DNA of 64,000 nt. It comes from Pandoraea anapnoica (GTDB lineage Bacteria > Pseudomonadota > Gammaproteobacteria > Burkholderiales > Burkholderiaceae). The stretch lies in NCBI RefSeq assembly GCF_902459765.1, contig NZ_CABPSP010000001.1, positions 248,001-312,000 on the forward strand, given 5' to 3'. Under the pieces are notes generated by a model. That model ran no database searches and was not told the DNA's origin. It saw only the letters and a program-made list of their open reading frames with translations. How positions within the stretch are numbered: the first letter of the stretch is position 1; every line of letters starts with the position of its first letter. The position numbers were made by a program, and so were the translations under genes. Shown piece by piece: positions 9,480 through 19,199 of the stretch.

Positions 9480-10364
9480 ATGTCCCGTCAGGTCACTGAG
9501 GGCCGATTTTTCGTTGAAGCACCGCAAGGTGGCGCATTGCGCCACGGGGGGCACTTGCCTCTGGTGATCGACGCGCCTCACAGCGGCCATGTGTTCCCGC
9601 CGGACTTCGACACGATTGCCCCGACAGCCGCGATCCTCGCCTGCGGCGACGCCCACGTCGACGAACTCTGGTCCGTCGCGACGCATCACGGCGCGACGCT
9701 CGTGGCCGCGCTTTTCCCGCGCGCCTATATCGACCCGAATCGCGCCGAGCACGACATCGACCCCGAACTGTTGGCGAGCCTGTGGCCGCACGATGCGCGT
9801 CCGCAAGGCTATAGCGAGCGTGGCGTCGGTTTGTTGCACAGGTTTGCCGCCCCTAACGTACCGCTCTACGACCGACGTCTGACGGTGGCCGAAGTCGAGC
9901 GACGGATTCACGACTACTACCTGCCGTACCGCCATGCGTTGCGCGATGCGCTCGATTCCGCATGGCAGCGTCACGGCGTGGTCTGGCATCTCGACTGTCA
10001 TTCGATGCGTTCGCGCGGCGGGGCGCTCGATCCCGATGCTGGCATGGCGCGCCCCGACGTACTCGTGAGCGACGGCGACGGCACTACCGCAGACCCTGCG
10101 TTTTCGCGTTGGGTGATCGCCGAATTCACGCGTCTCGGATTTCGTACGGCCTACAACGTGCCGTATCGGGGAGGCGATCTGGTGCGTCATTTTGGATGCC
10201 CCGCCGAGCGGCGTCACAGCGTGCAGATCGAACTGAATCAGGCGCTTTATCTGAATGAATCTAGCGGAGAAAAGCATGACGGCTTTTCGACGCTGCAATC
10301 TCAACTTGGCCAATTTGCGGCGGCGCTTGCCGCCTATGCCGAACAACATAGCGAGGAAGTTTGA
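9480..10364 (+). CDS. N-formylglutamate amidohydrolase family protein
   Basis: A 294-residue protein of the N-formylglutamate amidohydrolase (HutG-like) family, expected to be a zinc amidohydrolase. Visible marks are LPLVIDAPHSGHVFP, DAHVDELW, the DPNRAEHDIDP segment, a HLDCHSM motif and the C-terminal IELNQALYLNE. The ATG at 9480 has a good ribosome site (AGGAGG); the open frame extends upstream but is not family-like. The iclR-type gene begins 2 bases after the stop. The absence of other hut genes suggests a role outside histidine degradation, perhaps in removing a formyl or acyl group from an imported compound. Confidence 0.82.
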   Translation: MSRQVTEGRFFVEAPQGGALRHGGHLPLVIDAPHSGHVFPPDFDTIAPTAAILACGDAHVDELWSVATHHGATLVAALFPRAYIDPNRAEHDIDPELLASLWPHDARPQGYSERGVGLLHRFAAPNVPLYDRRLTVAEVERRIHDYYLPYRHALRDALDSAWQRHGVVWHLDCHSMRSRGGALDPDAGMARPDVLVSDGDGTTADPAFSRWVIAEFTRLGFRTAYNVPYRGGDLVRHFGCPAERRHSVQIELNQALYLNESSGEKHDGFSTLQSQLGQFAAALAAYAEQHSEEV

Positions 10365-10365
10365 G

Positions 10366-11145
10366 ATGGACTACACAGTCGCTTCGGTCGACACAGCGCT
10401 TTCGCTGCTGTCGCTGGTTGGGGAGTGCCCCGGCCTGGGTGTGACGGAACTGGCGCAGCGCGCCGGCCTGAACAAGTCGCGGGCGTTTCGTCTGCTGGCG
10501 ACGCTGGAACAGCACCGGTGGGTGGTTCGCGAGGGCAGTCCGGTGACCTATGTGCTGGGTGCGCAGGCATTGGTGCTCGGCGTGGCAGGTCATGAACAGG
10601 TCAACCTCGTGAAGGTCGCCCATCGTCACCTGCAGGCGCTCAACCGTGCGCTCAACGAGAACATCCAGTTGCGCGTGCGCGACGGTCTCGAATCGCTGTG
10701 CGTCGCGCGCGTGGAATCGACGCATGAGTTGCGCGTACATGGCGTGGTCGGCAATCGTCGCCCGTTGTACGTCGGTGCGTCGGGCCGCGTGCTGCTGGCC
10801 TTCGCGTCGGACGACGTCCGTGCGCAGGTGCTGGGTCGTCCCCGCAAGCGCTTCACGGCGGGCACGCTGATCGAGCGCGACGAACTGGCGGCCGAACTGC
10901 TGAACGTGCGCCGTCAGGATTGCGCGGTGAGCTTTGGCGAACTCGCGCCGGAAGCCGTCTCGGTCGCGGTGCCGGTGCGCGATGCGTCGGGCGAAGTGAT
11001 TGCCTCGCTGTCGGCCTCGGGCCCATCGTCGCGCATGACGCGTGCATTGCTGCCCGATATCTCGTCGCGCCTGTCGGCCTGTGCCGCAGAGATTTCGGCC
11101 GCACTGGGTTATCACACGCCGGTCCCGGAAGCGCTATCCGCCTAG
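10366..11145 (+). CDS. IclR-family transcriptional regulator
   Basis: A 259-residue IclR-type regulator. The N-terminal winged helix-turn-helix includes GVTELAQRAGLNKSRAFRLLATLE, and the C-terminal effector domain includes GASGRVLLAF. The ATG at 10366 lies 2 bases after the amidohydrolase stop and gives a normal-length protein; an upstream in-frame start would overlap that gene by over 100 bases. It probably regulates its own unit and possibly the ABC importer that follows. The effector is unknown. Confidence 0.87.
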   Translation: MDYTVASVDTALSLLSLVGECPGLGVTELAQRAGLNKSRAFRLLATLEQHRWVVREGSPVTYVLGAQALVLGVAGHEQVNLVKVAHRHLQALNRALNENIQLRVRDGLESLCVARVESTHELRVHGVVGNRRPLYVGASGRVLLAFASDDVRAQVLGRPRKRFTAGTLIERDELAAELLNVRRQDCAVSFGELAPEAVSVAVPVRDASGEVIASLSASGPSSRMTRALLPDISSRLSACAAEISAALGYHTPVPEALSA

Positions 11146-11220
11146 TGCGCTGAGCGCACCCGGCGGCAAGCGGGAGCCATTGACATTGCCCGACTCCGCC
11201 GGAATCCGAACCTCCCATCG

Positions 11221-11250
11221 AAGGCCCTGCCGCCACAGGCAGGGGCTTTC
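11221..11250 (+). terminator. terminator after the iclR-type gene
   Basis: Arms AAGGCCCTGCC and GGCAGGGGCTT pair at 10 of 11 positions around a 6-base loop and run into TTTC. A second hairpin, GTGCGC-TGA-GCGCAC, overlaps the iclR stop codon at 11145-11159. Confidence 0.65.
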
Positions 11251-11345
11251 AAGGGAGGGTTTGTTTCTTTCAATGGTCCGTTGTGATGCATCGAACCTCA
11301 GGCTCATCCGGCCTGATCGCGTGAAATCTCCCAATTTCACCGTAT

Positions 11346-11363
11346 TTTCTGGAAATCCAGAAA
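11346..11363. promoter_or_regulatory. palindromic activator-type site upstream of the ABC importer
   Basis: TTTCTGGAAATCCAGAAA is a perfect 7-4-7 palindrome with core GGAAATCC. The same core recurs at 11506-11513 inside a longer inverted repeat (GTTTCCG at 11489, CGGAAAC at 11513). The palindrome is about 105 bases upstream of the sigma-54 promoter, a normal enhancer distance. From memory, rhizobial DctD sites share a GGAAATCC-type core, and dctD lies in this locus, so DctD is the leading candidate. Confidence 0.5.
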
Positions 11364-11450
11364 CTATCTGTGCTTGCTTTCCGGTTTTCCGTATAAGCGA
11401 CCATCGGGTTTTCCACAGCTTCCCACAATAAAATCAATCACTTGTAACGC

Positions 11451-11466
11451 TGGCATAAGTATTGCT
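11451..11466 (+). promoter_or_regulatory. sigma-54 promoter of the ABC importer operon
   Basis: TGGCATAAGTATTGCT matches the -24/-12 consensus with GG and GC exactly 10 bases apart. It lies 90 bases before the start of the substrate-binding protein. Transcription would start near 11477, leaving an untranslated leader of about 80 bases that contains the second GGAAATCC repeat. Confidence 0.7.
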
Positions 11467-11555
11467 TTCTAACGCACGTGCTGCCGCCGTTTCCGAATTC
11501 CTGTTGGAAATCCGGAAACCCAGAGCAAGCCGTTCTAATAAAGAGAGGAGACCTT

Positions 11556-12524
11556 ATGTTCAAGCATTGCCTTGCCGCCGCTGCGCTGTGTGCAGCTTCG
11601 CTACACGCTTTTGCCGACGACCTCGTGCGTCTGGGGAACCTGAAGTTCGCCCACTACGGCGCTGTGTCGTATATGAAAGTGATTGGACCGAAGTACGGCC
11701 TGAAGATCGAGGAACGGATGTTCGCCAAGGGTGTGGACATCATGCCGGCCATCGTGGCCGGTCAGATCGACGTGTCGGCAAGCGCGCTTGACGCCGCTAT
11801 CGCAGGTCGCGCTCAGGGCGCACCGATTTACGCGGTGGCCGGTTTCGCCAAGGGGGGCGTGCGTATCGTGGCCAAGAAGGGTTTGCCGATCACTAAGATC
11901 GCCGATCTCAAGGGCCGCAAAGTGGGCGTGGCCCGTGGCGGTGCGCAGGAACTGATTCTGTACGCGGAACTGGCCAAGGCCGGTCTGACGTGGTCGGATC
12001 AGCCGGGCAAAGACGTGCAGATCCTCTTCATGGCTTACGCCGACCTGAATCAGGCGGTCGCTGCAGGTAGCATCGACGCAATGTGCCAGTCGGAGCCGCA
12101 AGCGTCGCAAGCCATCAACAAGGGCTTTGGTGTTGAAGTGCTCAAACCGTACGACACGCCGATCGGCGAGCCGGTGCGTGCGCTCGTGATCACCGAGAAG
12201 CTCTACAAGGAAAAGCCGGACGTGGCCCAACGTCTGATGTACGCCTTCGTCGAAGCGACCGACTACTTCATCAAGAACCCGAAAGCGGCCGAGAAGTTCG
12301 TTCGCGAAGACATGTTCAAGAATCAGATCACCGAACAGGACTTCACGGACGCTATCGGCAACTCGCCGTATAGCTACGACCTGACGCTGTCGCACGTGCA
12401 ACTCACGACCGACCTGATGAAGAAGTACGGCGTGGGCAAGTTGCAGGATCCGGTGCCGAAGGCTGAAGACTGGGTCAAGCTCGACCTGCTCGCCAAGGCG
12501 AAAGCCAAGCTGAACATCAAGTAA
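11556..12524 (+). CDS. ABC importer substrate-binding protein (SsuA/NMT1 type)
   Basis: A 322-residue periplasmic binding protein with a signal peptide of about 21 residues ending in LHAFA. The body matches the NMT1/THI5-like and SsuA/TauA family (small anionic or pyrimidine-like substrates), including PAIVAGQIDVSASALDAAIAG and a C-terminal lysine-rich end. The start at 11556 follows the ribosome site GAGAGGAG. It is the first gene of a three-gene importer. The substrate is unknown; sulfonates, nitrate-like ions, aromatic acids and pyrimidines are all used by relatives. Confidence 0.85.
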   Translation: MFKHCLAAAALCAASLHAFADDLVRLGNLKFAHYGAVSYMKVIGPKYGLKIEERMFAKGVDIMPAIVAGQIDVSASALDAAIAGRAQGAPIYAVAGFAKGGVRIVAKKGLPITKIADLKGRKVGVARGGAQELILYAELAKAGLTWSDQPGKDVQILFMAYADLNQAVAAGSIDAMCQSEPQASQAINKGFGVEVLKPYDTPIGEPVRALVITEKLYKEKPDVAQRLMYAFVEATDYFIKNPKAAEKFVREDMFKNQITEQDFTDAIGNSPYSYDLTLSHVQLTTDLMKKYGVGKLQDPVPKAEDWVKLDLLAKAKAKLNIK

Positions 12525-12538
12525 GGCGAGGCGAACGG

Positions 12539-13375
12539 ATGTCTGCAGTGCTCTCCCATTCGGGTGCTTCACGCGCCGCGCGTATGCTGCGCGGCGTGCT
12601 GATTCCGGTCGCGGTCGTGGTGATCTGGCAGATCGTCACCGGCATCGGCTGGATCAACCCCATCATTCTCCCGTCGCCGCTCGCTGTCGTGACCAAGTGG
12701 TGGCAATACCTCAAACCGACCGTGGCGATGGCCGAAGGCTTCGGTGCGTGGCTCGAATCGAGCGAATTGCTCATGGACGCCACGCATAGCCTTTACCGCG
12801 TGATCATGGGCTTCATCGTGGGTGCAGGCATTGCGCTGCCGCTCGGTCTGCTCATGGGCACGAGCACGCGTGTCTACGGCCTGTTCAATCCGCTGGTGCA
12901 AGTGGTGCGTCCGATTCCCCCGATCGCGTACATTCCGCTGGCCATTCTCTGGTTCGGTCTGGGCAATCCCCCCGCGTTCTTCCTGATCGCCCTGGGCGCG
13001 TTCTTCCCGGTGCTGATGAACACGATTGCCGGTGTGCGTCACGTCGACGGCATCTATCTGCGTGCCGCGCGAAATCTCGGCGCGGGTCAGCTCACGATCT
13101 TCCGTCGCGTGATTCTGCCGGCGGCTACGCCCTACATCCTGTCGGGCGTGCGTATCGGTATCGGCACGGCGTTCATCGTCGTGATCGTGGCCGAGATGAT
13201 CGCCGTGAACAACGGGCTGGGTTATCGCATTCTGGAAGCGCGCGAGTACATGTGGTCGGACAAGATCATCGCCGGGATGCTGACCATCGGTCTGCTCGGC
13301 CTGGTGATCGACCTCGGCATGGATCGTCTCAACAACCACCTGCTCAAGTGGCACCGTGGTCTGGAAACCAAGTGA
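12539..13375 (+). CDS. ABC importer permease (SsuC/TauC type)
   Basis: A 278-residue inner-membrane permease with about six helices and the ABC-contact EAA-type segment (YLRAARNLGAGQLTIFRRVILPAATPYI region, residues about 170-200). It lies between the binding protein (14-base gap) and the ATPase (10-base gap), so the three form one importer. Confidence 0.88.
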   Translation: MSAVLSHSGASRAARMLRGVLIPVAVVVIWQIVTGIGWINPIILPSPLAVVTKWWQYLKPTVAMAEGFGAWLESSELLMDATHSLYRVIMGFIVGAGIALPLGLLMGTSTRVYGLFNPLVQVVRPIPPIAYIPLAILWFGLGNPPAFFLIALGAFFPVLMNTIAGVRHVDGIYLRAARNLGAGQLTIFRRVILPAATPYILSGVRIGIGTAFIVVIVAEMIAVNNGLGYRILEAREYMWSDKIIAGMLTIGLLGLVIDLGMDRLNNHLLKWHRGLETK

Positions 13376-13385
13376 GGCGACTGAC

Positions 13386-14180
13386 ATGCTGATTCAAATC
13401 GATCACGTCAACAAACAGTTCCCGATTCCCGGCGGCGTCGTCGACGCGCTCAAGGACATCGACCTGAACATCAACGCGGGCGAGTTCGTCTGCCTGCTCG
13501 GCCCGTCGGGTTGCGGCAAGTCGACGCTGCTCAACGCGCTCGCAGGCTTCGTGCAACCGACTTCGGGGGCGATTCGCATTGACGGTCGTGCCGACGCCGC
13601 CGCCGAGCCGGGCCCGGATCGCGGCATGGTGTTCCAGGAGTACGCACTGTTCCCGTGGATGACCGTGGCGCAGAACGTCGCGTTCGGTCTCGAAATCAAG
13701 GGTATGAAGCGCGCTGAGATCAACGAGCGCGTGAACTTGCTGCTCGGCAAGCTCAACCTGCGCGAGTTTCGCGACCGCTATCCGCGCGATCTCTCGGGTG
13801 GCATGCGTCAACGCGTGGCGATTGCCCGCGTGCTCGCGCTCGACAGCCCGATCATGCTCATGGACGAGCCGTTCGGTGCGCTCGACGCCCTCACGCGCCG
13901 CACGTTGCAGGACGAGCTGCTGCGCATTTGGGAGGAATTCAGGAAGACGATCATTTTCGTCACTCACAGCATCGAGGAGTCGATCTATCTGGCCGACCGG
14001 GTCGTCGTCATGACGTACCGGCCGGGCACGGTCAAGCGGGACGTGGTCATCGAACTACCCCGTCCGCGCGACACGGCAGGCAGCGAATTCAATGAATTGA
14101 AGAAGGAGCTGGCCCAGATGGTGATGGAGGAGCAAATGCGCTTTGCGCAAAGCGAGATTCGCGGCGTCACCGCGGATTAA
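13386..14180 (+). CDS. ABC importer ATPase (SsuB/TauB type)
   Basis: A 264-residue ATPase with Walker A GPSGCGKST, the signature LSGGMRQR, a Walker B ending LMDEPFGALD and the switch His in VTHSIEE. It energises the neighbouring permease. The stop is only 44 bases before dctA, and that gap holds a GC-rich hairpin without T tract, so read-through into dctA is plausible. Confidence 0.9.
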   Translation: MLIQIDHVNKQFPIPGGVVDALKDIDLNINAGEFVCLLGPSGCGKSTLLNALAGFVQPTSGAIRIDGRADAAAEPGPDRGMVFQEYALFPWMTVAQNVAFGLEIKGMKRAEINERVNLLLGKLNLREFRDRYPRDLSGGMRQRVAIARVLALDSPIMLMDEPFGALDALTRRTLQDELLRIWEEFRKTIIFVTHSIEESIYLADRVVVMTYRPGTVKRDVVIELPRPRDTAGSEFNELKKELAQMVMEEQMRFAQSEIRGVTAD

Positions 14181-14224
14181 TAAGAAGGGCGGTGGCTTGC
14201 CCCGCCGCCTGAAGAGGAAACAAC

Positions 14225-15511
14225 ATGCAAACCCAGACCAAAAAACCCTTTTACCGCATCCTGTACGTGCAGGTGCTGTTTGCCATTGTCGTCGGCATTC
14301 TGCTTGGGCACTTCCGGCCCGAACTCGCCGTCGAGATGAAACCGCTTGGCGACGCGTTCATCAAGCTCATCAAGATGATCATCGGTCCGGTGATCTTCTG
14401 TACGGTCGTGACCGGTATCGCCGGTATGGAAGACATGAAGAAGGTCGGCCGCGTTGGCGGCAAGGCGCTGATCTACTTCGAAGTCGTCTCGACGCTCGCA
14501 CTCGTGATCGGCCTGATCGCCACGCACGTGCTCAAGCCGGGCGCTGGCTTCAACGTCGACATCAACTCGCTCGATCCGAAGGCTATCGCCGGCTACGCCG
14601 CGAAAGCCGCGCACGGCGACACGTTCACCGACTTCCTGCTGCACCTGATTCCGAACACGATCACCGACGCGTTCGCCAAGGGTGAAATCCTTCAGATCCT
14701 CGTGATCGCTATCCTGTTCGGCGCAGCGCTTGGCGCCATCGGTGAGCGTGGCCGCGTGGTGACGAGCTGGATCGACAGCGTGTCGGGTGTGCTCTTCCGC
14801 GTTGTGCACATCATCACCAAGGTCGCTCCGCTGGGCGCGTTCGGCGCCATGGCGTTCACCATCGGCAAGTACGGTATCGCTTCGCTGGTGCCGCTCGCCA
14901 AGCTGATGGGCACGTTCTACCTGACGTCGTTCCTGTTCGTGATCGTCGTGCTGGGTCTGATCGCCAAGTTCACCGGCTTCTCGATTTTCCGCTTCCTCGC
15001 GTACATCAAGGAAGAGCTGCTGATCGTGCTGGGTACGAGCTCGTCGGAAGCTGCGCTGCCGCACCTGATGGAGAAGATGGAAAAGGCCGGTTGCTCGAAG
15101 TCGGTGGTGGGTCTCGTGATCCCGACCGGTTACTCGTTCAACCTTGACGGCACGAACATCTACATGACGATGGCCGTGCTGTTCATCGCACAAGCGACGA
15201 ACATCGACCTGACCTGGGGCCAACAGCTTACGCTGCTCGCCGTGGCGATGCTGACCTCGAAGGGTGCTTCGGGCGTGACCGGCGCAGGCTTCATCACGCT
15301 GGCTGCAACGCTGGCCGTGATCCCGACGATTCCGGTCGCCGGGATGGTGCTGATTCTCGGTATCGACCGTTTCATGAGCGAATGCCGTGCGCTGACGAAC
15401 ATCGTCGGCAACGGCGTTGCGACCATCGTCGTGTCGGCCTGGGAGAAGGAACTGGACCGCAAGAAGCTGGCCGAAGCCATGTCGGGCAAGCAAGGTCCGG
15501 AGCTGGCCTGA
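14225..15511 (+). CDS. dctA: C4-dicarboxylate:cation symporter DctA
   Basis: A 428-residue DAACS-family symporter taking up succinate, fumarate and malate aerobically. Marks are the serine-rich [13 protein letters not shown] loop and the [16 protein letters not shown] motif, with about eight helices and two re-entrant loops. It precedes dctB and dctD, the matching sensor and sigma-54 activator. I see no separate -24/-12 promoter in the 44 bases before it, which suggests shared transcription with the ABC genes or a promoter inside the ATPase gene. Confidence 0.94.
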   Translation: MQTQTKKPFYRILYVQVLFAIVVGILLGHFRPELAVEMKPLGDAFIKLIKMIIGPVIFCTVVTGIAGMEDMKKVGRVGGKALIYFEVVSTLALVIGLIATHVLKPGAGFNVDINSLDPKAIAGYAAKAAHGDTFTDFLLHLIPNTITDAFAKGEILQILVIAILFGAALGAIGERGRVVTSWIDSVSGVLFRVVHIITKVAPLGAFGAMAFTIGKYGIASLVPLAKLMGTFYLTSFLFVIVVLGLIAKFTGFSIFRFLAYIKEELLIVLGTSSSEAALPHLMEKMEKAGCSKSVVGLVIPTGYSFNLDGTNIYMTMAVLFIAQATNIDLTWGQQLTLLAVAMLTSKGASGVTGAGFITLAATLAVIPTIPVAGMVLILGIDRFMSECRALTNIVGNGVATIVVSAWEKELDRKKLAEAMSGKQGPELA

Positions 15512-15702
15512 CGGCCAGCGGCAGGGGCGGGCGGTGCTGCGCGTGATGTGTCTCGCGCGACATTGCCAACCGGTTCGCCGGGTCCCTGCCAACCTGTATC
15601 GACCGTACGTTCGCCACCGGGCGGCGCGGCACAGGCACAATAGCGCCTGAGCTTCGCCGCCCGGTGGTCCTTTGAGCATCTCACGCAACACCCTGTGCCC
15701 CA

Positions 15703-17703
15703 ATGGCCACCCCGCACGACAACACGATCCGCGCCCGCCACGCCCGCGGCAGTCACGCACCCCAAGGTGCCGCTGCGCCCGTGAGCCGTGAGGACGCAGT
15801 GGGCAATCGGCGCGACGAAGTCCCCATCGATCTCGAGAGGGCTGTCCCGATGCGCCGTTGGTCATGGATCGTCGCCATGTTGCTGGCGAGTGTCCTGTTT
15901 TGCTGGTTGACGTACGCCCTGAGCTGGCAGCGGGGTGTGGCCGACCTGCGCGTGAACGCCGGCGCGCGCGTCGAACGTTACGCAGGCAGCCTGCGCAGCA
16001 CTGTCGACCGCTACGAATTTCTTCCGTATCTGCTCTCGCTGCATCCGTACGTGCACGACCTGTTGCTCAATCCGAAAGACAAGGCCGTCGTGCAGCGTGC
16101 CAACGATTATCTGTTCGACGTCAATCAACGCGCCAAGGCATCGGCAGCGTATGTGATCAACGCGAACGGTCTGGCACTCGCCGCAAGCAACTGGCGCGAG
16201 AAGGCCACGTTCGTCGGACAGGAGTATCGCTTCCGTCCGTATTTCATCGACGCCATCAAAGGCGCTTTCGGCCGCTTTTACGGCGTGGGGACCACCTCCG
16301 GCGAGCCGGGGTATTTCGTCTCCCAGCCGATTCTCGTCGACGGACAGATCCAAGGCGTGGTCGTGGTGAAGCTAAACCTGGAGTGGTTCCAGCGCGCGGG
16401 GGCGGACGCCTCCGAGCCCGTTGTCGTGGCGGATGACCACGGCGTGATCTTTCTGTCGTCCGAGCCGCGCTGGCAGTATCGTTCGCTCTCGCCGCTTGCC
16501 CCTGCCGTGAAGGCGGCGCTCGATAGCACGCGCCAGTATTACAACCAGAACGTCACGCCGCTCGCCTGGAGCGAGGACGAACGTCTCGACGCCGACGGCG
16601 AGGTCGTGACGGTGCATGATGGCAGAGGCGCGGGAAAGAACCGGCGCTTTCTCGCCGTGCAACGCAAGCTGGGCGAGCCGGACTGGACGCTCATGTACTT
16701 CGCGCCACTCGATCAGGTGATCGCCAATGCACGGATCGCGGCCGTGGCCGCGGCGTGTCTGGCGGCGTTCACTTGTTTGCTGGGCGTGGCGTGGAATCAG
16801 CGGCGTCAGCGTGTGCGCGACATGCTCAAGAGCCGCGAGCTGTTGCAGTCCGCGTATGCCGAACTGGGCGAGCGGGTCGCCGAGCGCACGGCCGATCTGC
16901 AATCCGCCAACGAGCGTCTGCAAACGGAAGTGCAGGAGCGCTCGCGCACCGAACACGAATTGCGCGAGGCGCAGAGCGAACTCGTGCAGGCATCGAAACT
17001 CGTGGCGCTGGGGCAGATGGCCGCCGGTATCACGCATGAGCTCAACCAGCCGCTCTCGGCGCTGCGCAGTTTCTCGGACAATACGCGCGTGCTGATCGAG
17101 CGCCGGGAGTACGACGCCGCGCAGGAGAACCTCGAAGCCATCGCGTCGCTCACCGACCGCATGGGCAAGATCACCGGGCAACTGCGTCTCTTTGCGGGGC
17201 GCGCGCGGCGTGGTGACATGGAGGCTTCGGTGCAGAGAGCGCTGGACAATACGCTGATGCTGCTGCGGGTACGTCTGGCAGGCATTCATGTGACGACCAC
17301 CTTCGCGCGCGGCCTTGAAGATGTGCAGGTCGCTTGCGAGGGCTTGCGCCTTGAGCAGGTGTTGATCAATCTGGTAGGTAACGCCATCGACGCCGTGGTG
17401 GGGGCTGCTAACCCGCAAGCCTCGCCGTCGATATGGATCGATGTGGACGCGGACGACCTGTGGGCGCGCATTTACGTGCGCGACAACGGGCCGGGCATTT
17501 CGGAGGCACATATGCCGCGTCTGTTCGAGCCGTTTTTCAGTACCAAGGAGGGCGGTCAGGGCATGGGGCTCGGACTCGCAATTTCGTCATCCATCGCACA
17601 AGAGAACGGCGGCCAGTTGGTCGCCCGCAACGTTCCGGGCGGTGGGGCTGAATTTCTCGTGACGCTGCGCCGCGTGCAACGCACCGGCGCGACAATCGCA
17701 TGA
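15703..17703 (+). CDS. dctB: C4-dicarboxylate sensor histidine kinase DctB
   Basis: A 666-residue membrane histidine kinase. The first about 45 residues are cytoplasmic, then a helix, a periplasmic dCache-type sensor domain (about 70-340), a second helix, a coiled-coil linker and the kinase core. The phospho-accepting His445 lies in GITHELNQPLSALR; the ATP-binding domain has the N, G1 (DNGPGI) and G2 (GMGLGL) boxes. It overlaps dctD by 4 bases. It should phosphorylate DctD in response to dicarboxylates. Confidence 0.9.
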   Translation: MATPHDNTIRARHARGSHAPQGAAAPVSREDAVGNRRDEVPIDLERAVPMRRWSWIVAMLLASVLFCWLTYALSWQRGVADLRVNAGARVERYAGSLRSTVDRYEFLPYLLSLHPYVHDLLLNPKDKAVVQRANDYLFDVNQRAKASAAYVINANGLALAASNWREKATFVGQEYRFRPYFIDAIKGAFGRFYGVGTTSGEPGYFVSQPILVDGQIQGVVVVKLNLEWFQRAGADASEPVVVADDHGVIFLSSEPRWQYRSLSPLAPAVKAALDSTRQYYNQNVTPLAWSEDERLDADGEVVTVHDGRGAGKNRRFLAVQRKLGEPDWTLMYFAPLDQVIANARIAAVAAACLAAFTCLLGVAWNQRRQRVRDMLKSRELLQSAYAELGERVAERTADLQSANERLQTEVQERSRTEHELREAQSELVQASKLVALGQMAAGITHELNQPLSALRSFSDNTRVLIERREYDAAQENLEAIASLTDRMGKITGQLRLFAGRARRGDMEASVQRALDNTLMLLRVRLAGIHVTTTFARGLEDVQVACEGLRLEQVLINLVGNAIDAVVGAANPQASPSIWIDVDADDLWARIYVRDNGPGISEAHMPRLFEPFFSTKEGGQGMGLGLAISSSIAQENGGQLVARNVPGGGAEFLVTLRRVQRTGATIA

Positions 17704-19052
17704 TGTACAAGAACCTCCAGATCCTATTTGTCGAAGACGACGAACTCGTGCGGCGTGCCACGCTGCAAAGTCTGCAACTCGCCGGGCTCGATGCCTTCGG
17801 GCTTGCTTCGGCTGAAGCAGCGCGTGAGCGCATCACGCCGGACTTCGCCGGCATTGTCGTGTCGGACATTCGTCTGATCGGCATGAGCGGGCTCGAATTG
17901 CTCGCGCATTTGCGTCAGCACGCGCCGGAAGTGCCGGTCATTCTTGTCACCGGTCACGGCGATATCTCGATGGCGGTGCAAGCCATTCGCGACGGCGCTT
18001 ATGACTTCATCGAGAAGCCCTTCGCACCGGACCGTCTGATCGAGTCGGCCAAGCGCGCGCTGGAAACGCGCAAGCTCATGCTGGAGAATCAGGCGCTGCG
18101 CCGTGAGCTGGCGGAGCAGGGCGGACGCGTCTCGCGCATCATCGGGCGCAGCCCGTCGATGGAGACGCTGCGCACGCTCATCGCCAACGTCGCCATGACG
18201 GATGCCCCGGTGCTCATCAACGGCGACACTGGCACCGGCAAGGAGCTGGTCGCCCGCAGTCTGCACGAGTTGTCGCGTCGCCGCGATGCACCCTTCGTCG
18301 CGCTGAACTGCGGGGCACTGCCCGAAGCGATCTTCGAGAGTGAGATGTTCGGCCATGAGGTCGGTGCATTTACCGGGGCGGCGAAACGTCGTATCGGTAA
18401 GCTGGAGCATGCGTCGGGCGGCACGTTGTTTCTCGACGAGATCGAGAGCATGCCCCCCGCGTTGCAGGTGAAGTTGCTGCGCGTTCTGCAGGACGGCGTG
18501 CTGGAGCGACTCGGATCGAACCAGTCGATTCGCGTGGATTGCCGCGTGGTGGCAGCCGCCAAGGGTGATATGGAGGCGCTCGTGCGCGAGGGGACGTTCC
18601 GTCGCGACCTCTACTACCGTTTGAATGTGGTAACGCTGGCGCTGCCGCCGCTGCGTGAGCGTCGTGAAGACATTCTGCCGCTGTTCGAACATTTCATGCT
18701 CGATTCGGCCGTGCGTTACGGACGCCCCGCGCCGGTGGTGTCGGACCGGATGCGTCAGGAGTTGCTGCAGTCGGACTGGCCGGGCAACGTGCGCGAGTTG
18801 CGCAACGCGGCCGACCGTCTCGTGCTGGGTGTGGCGAGCGCGCCAGAAGGAGAGTCGCTTGCACCGCTGCCGCTCAAGGAGCAGGTGGAACGGTTCGAGC
18901 GGGCTGTGCTTCAGGAGGCGCTGGAACACAGCAAGGGCAATGTGGCGGCAACGGCCGAAGCGTTACATGTGCCGAAGGCGACGCTTTACGAAAAGCTCAA
19001 ACGCTATGGCCTGCATACGCGCGGACATGGCGAGGGTGGCGACGGGCGCTGA
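17700..19052 (+). CDS. dctD: sigma-54-dependent response regulator DctD
   Basis: A 450-residue NtrC-class regulator: receiver domain with phospho-acceptor Asp56, a central AAA+ domain with Walker A GDTGTGKE, the sigma-54-contact loop GAFTGA, and a C-terminal Fis-type helix-turn-helix (GNVAATAEALHVPKATLYEK). The start ATG overlaps the dctB stop. Likely targets are dctA and, from the palindromes at 11346 and 11489, the ABC importer operon. Confidence 0.92.
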   Translation: MMYKNLQILFVEDDELVRRATLQSLQLAGLDAFGLASAEAARERITPDFAGIVVSDIRLIGMSGLELLAHLRQHAPEVPVILVTGHGDISMAVQAIRDGAYDFIEKPFAPDRLIESAKRALETRKLMLENQALRRELAEQGGRVSRIIGRSPSMETLRTLIANVAMTDAPVLINGDTGTGKELVARSLHELSRRRDAPFVALNCGALPEAIFESEMFGHEVGAFTGAAKRRIGKLEHASGGTLFLDEIESMPPALQVKLLRVLQDGVLERLGSNQSIRVDCRVVAAAKGDMEALVREGTFRRDLYYRLNVVTLALPPLRERREDILPLFEHFMLDSAVRYGRPAPVVSDRMRQELLQSDWPGNVRELRNAADRLVLGVASAPEGESLAPLPLKEQVERFERAVLQEALEHSKGNVAATAEALHVPKATLYEKLKRYGLHTRGHGEGGDGR

Positions 19053-19153
19053 CGGTTGCGCGTTGTGCCTCGTGCGTCGTGCGTCGTGCGATGGTAACGA
19101 GGCGAGTACGCAATGGTTCGGGCATTCGAGCGCTAATGTGATTGGGAAAACAA

Positions 19154-19178
19154 AAAGCGCCCTGCGGGGCGCTTTCTT
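19154..19178. terminator. bidirectional terminator between dctD and tlpA-like gene
   Basis: Perfect 9-bp arms AAAGCGCCC and GGGCGCTTT around a TGCG loop, with A-rich sequence on the left and T-rich on the right. It can serve both convergent genes. Confidence 0.85.
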
Positions 19179-19199
19179 GTTGGCAGCTTATGTCGAGCG

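Noticed and set aside
14181-14224. Sigma-54 promoter directly before dctA
   Set aside because: TGGCTTGCCCC looked promising, but GG and GC are not 10 bases apart and the sequence belongs to a GC-rich hairpin.
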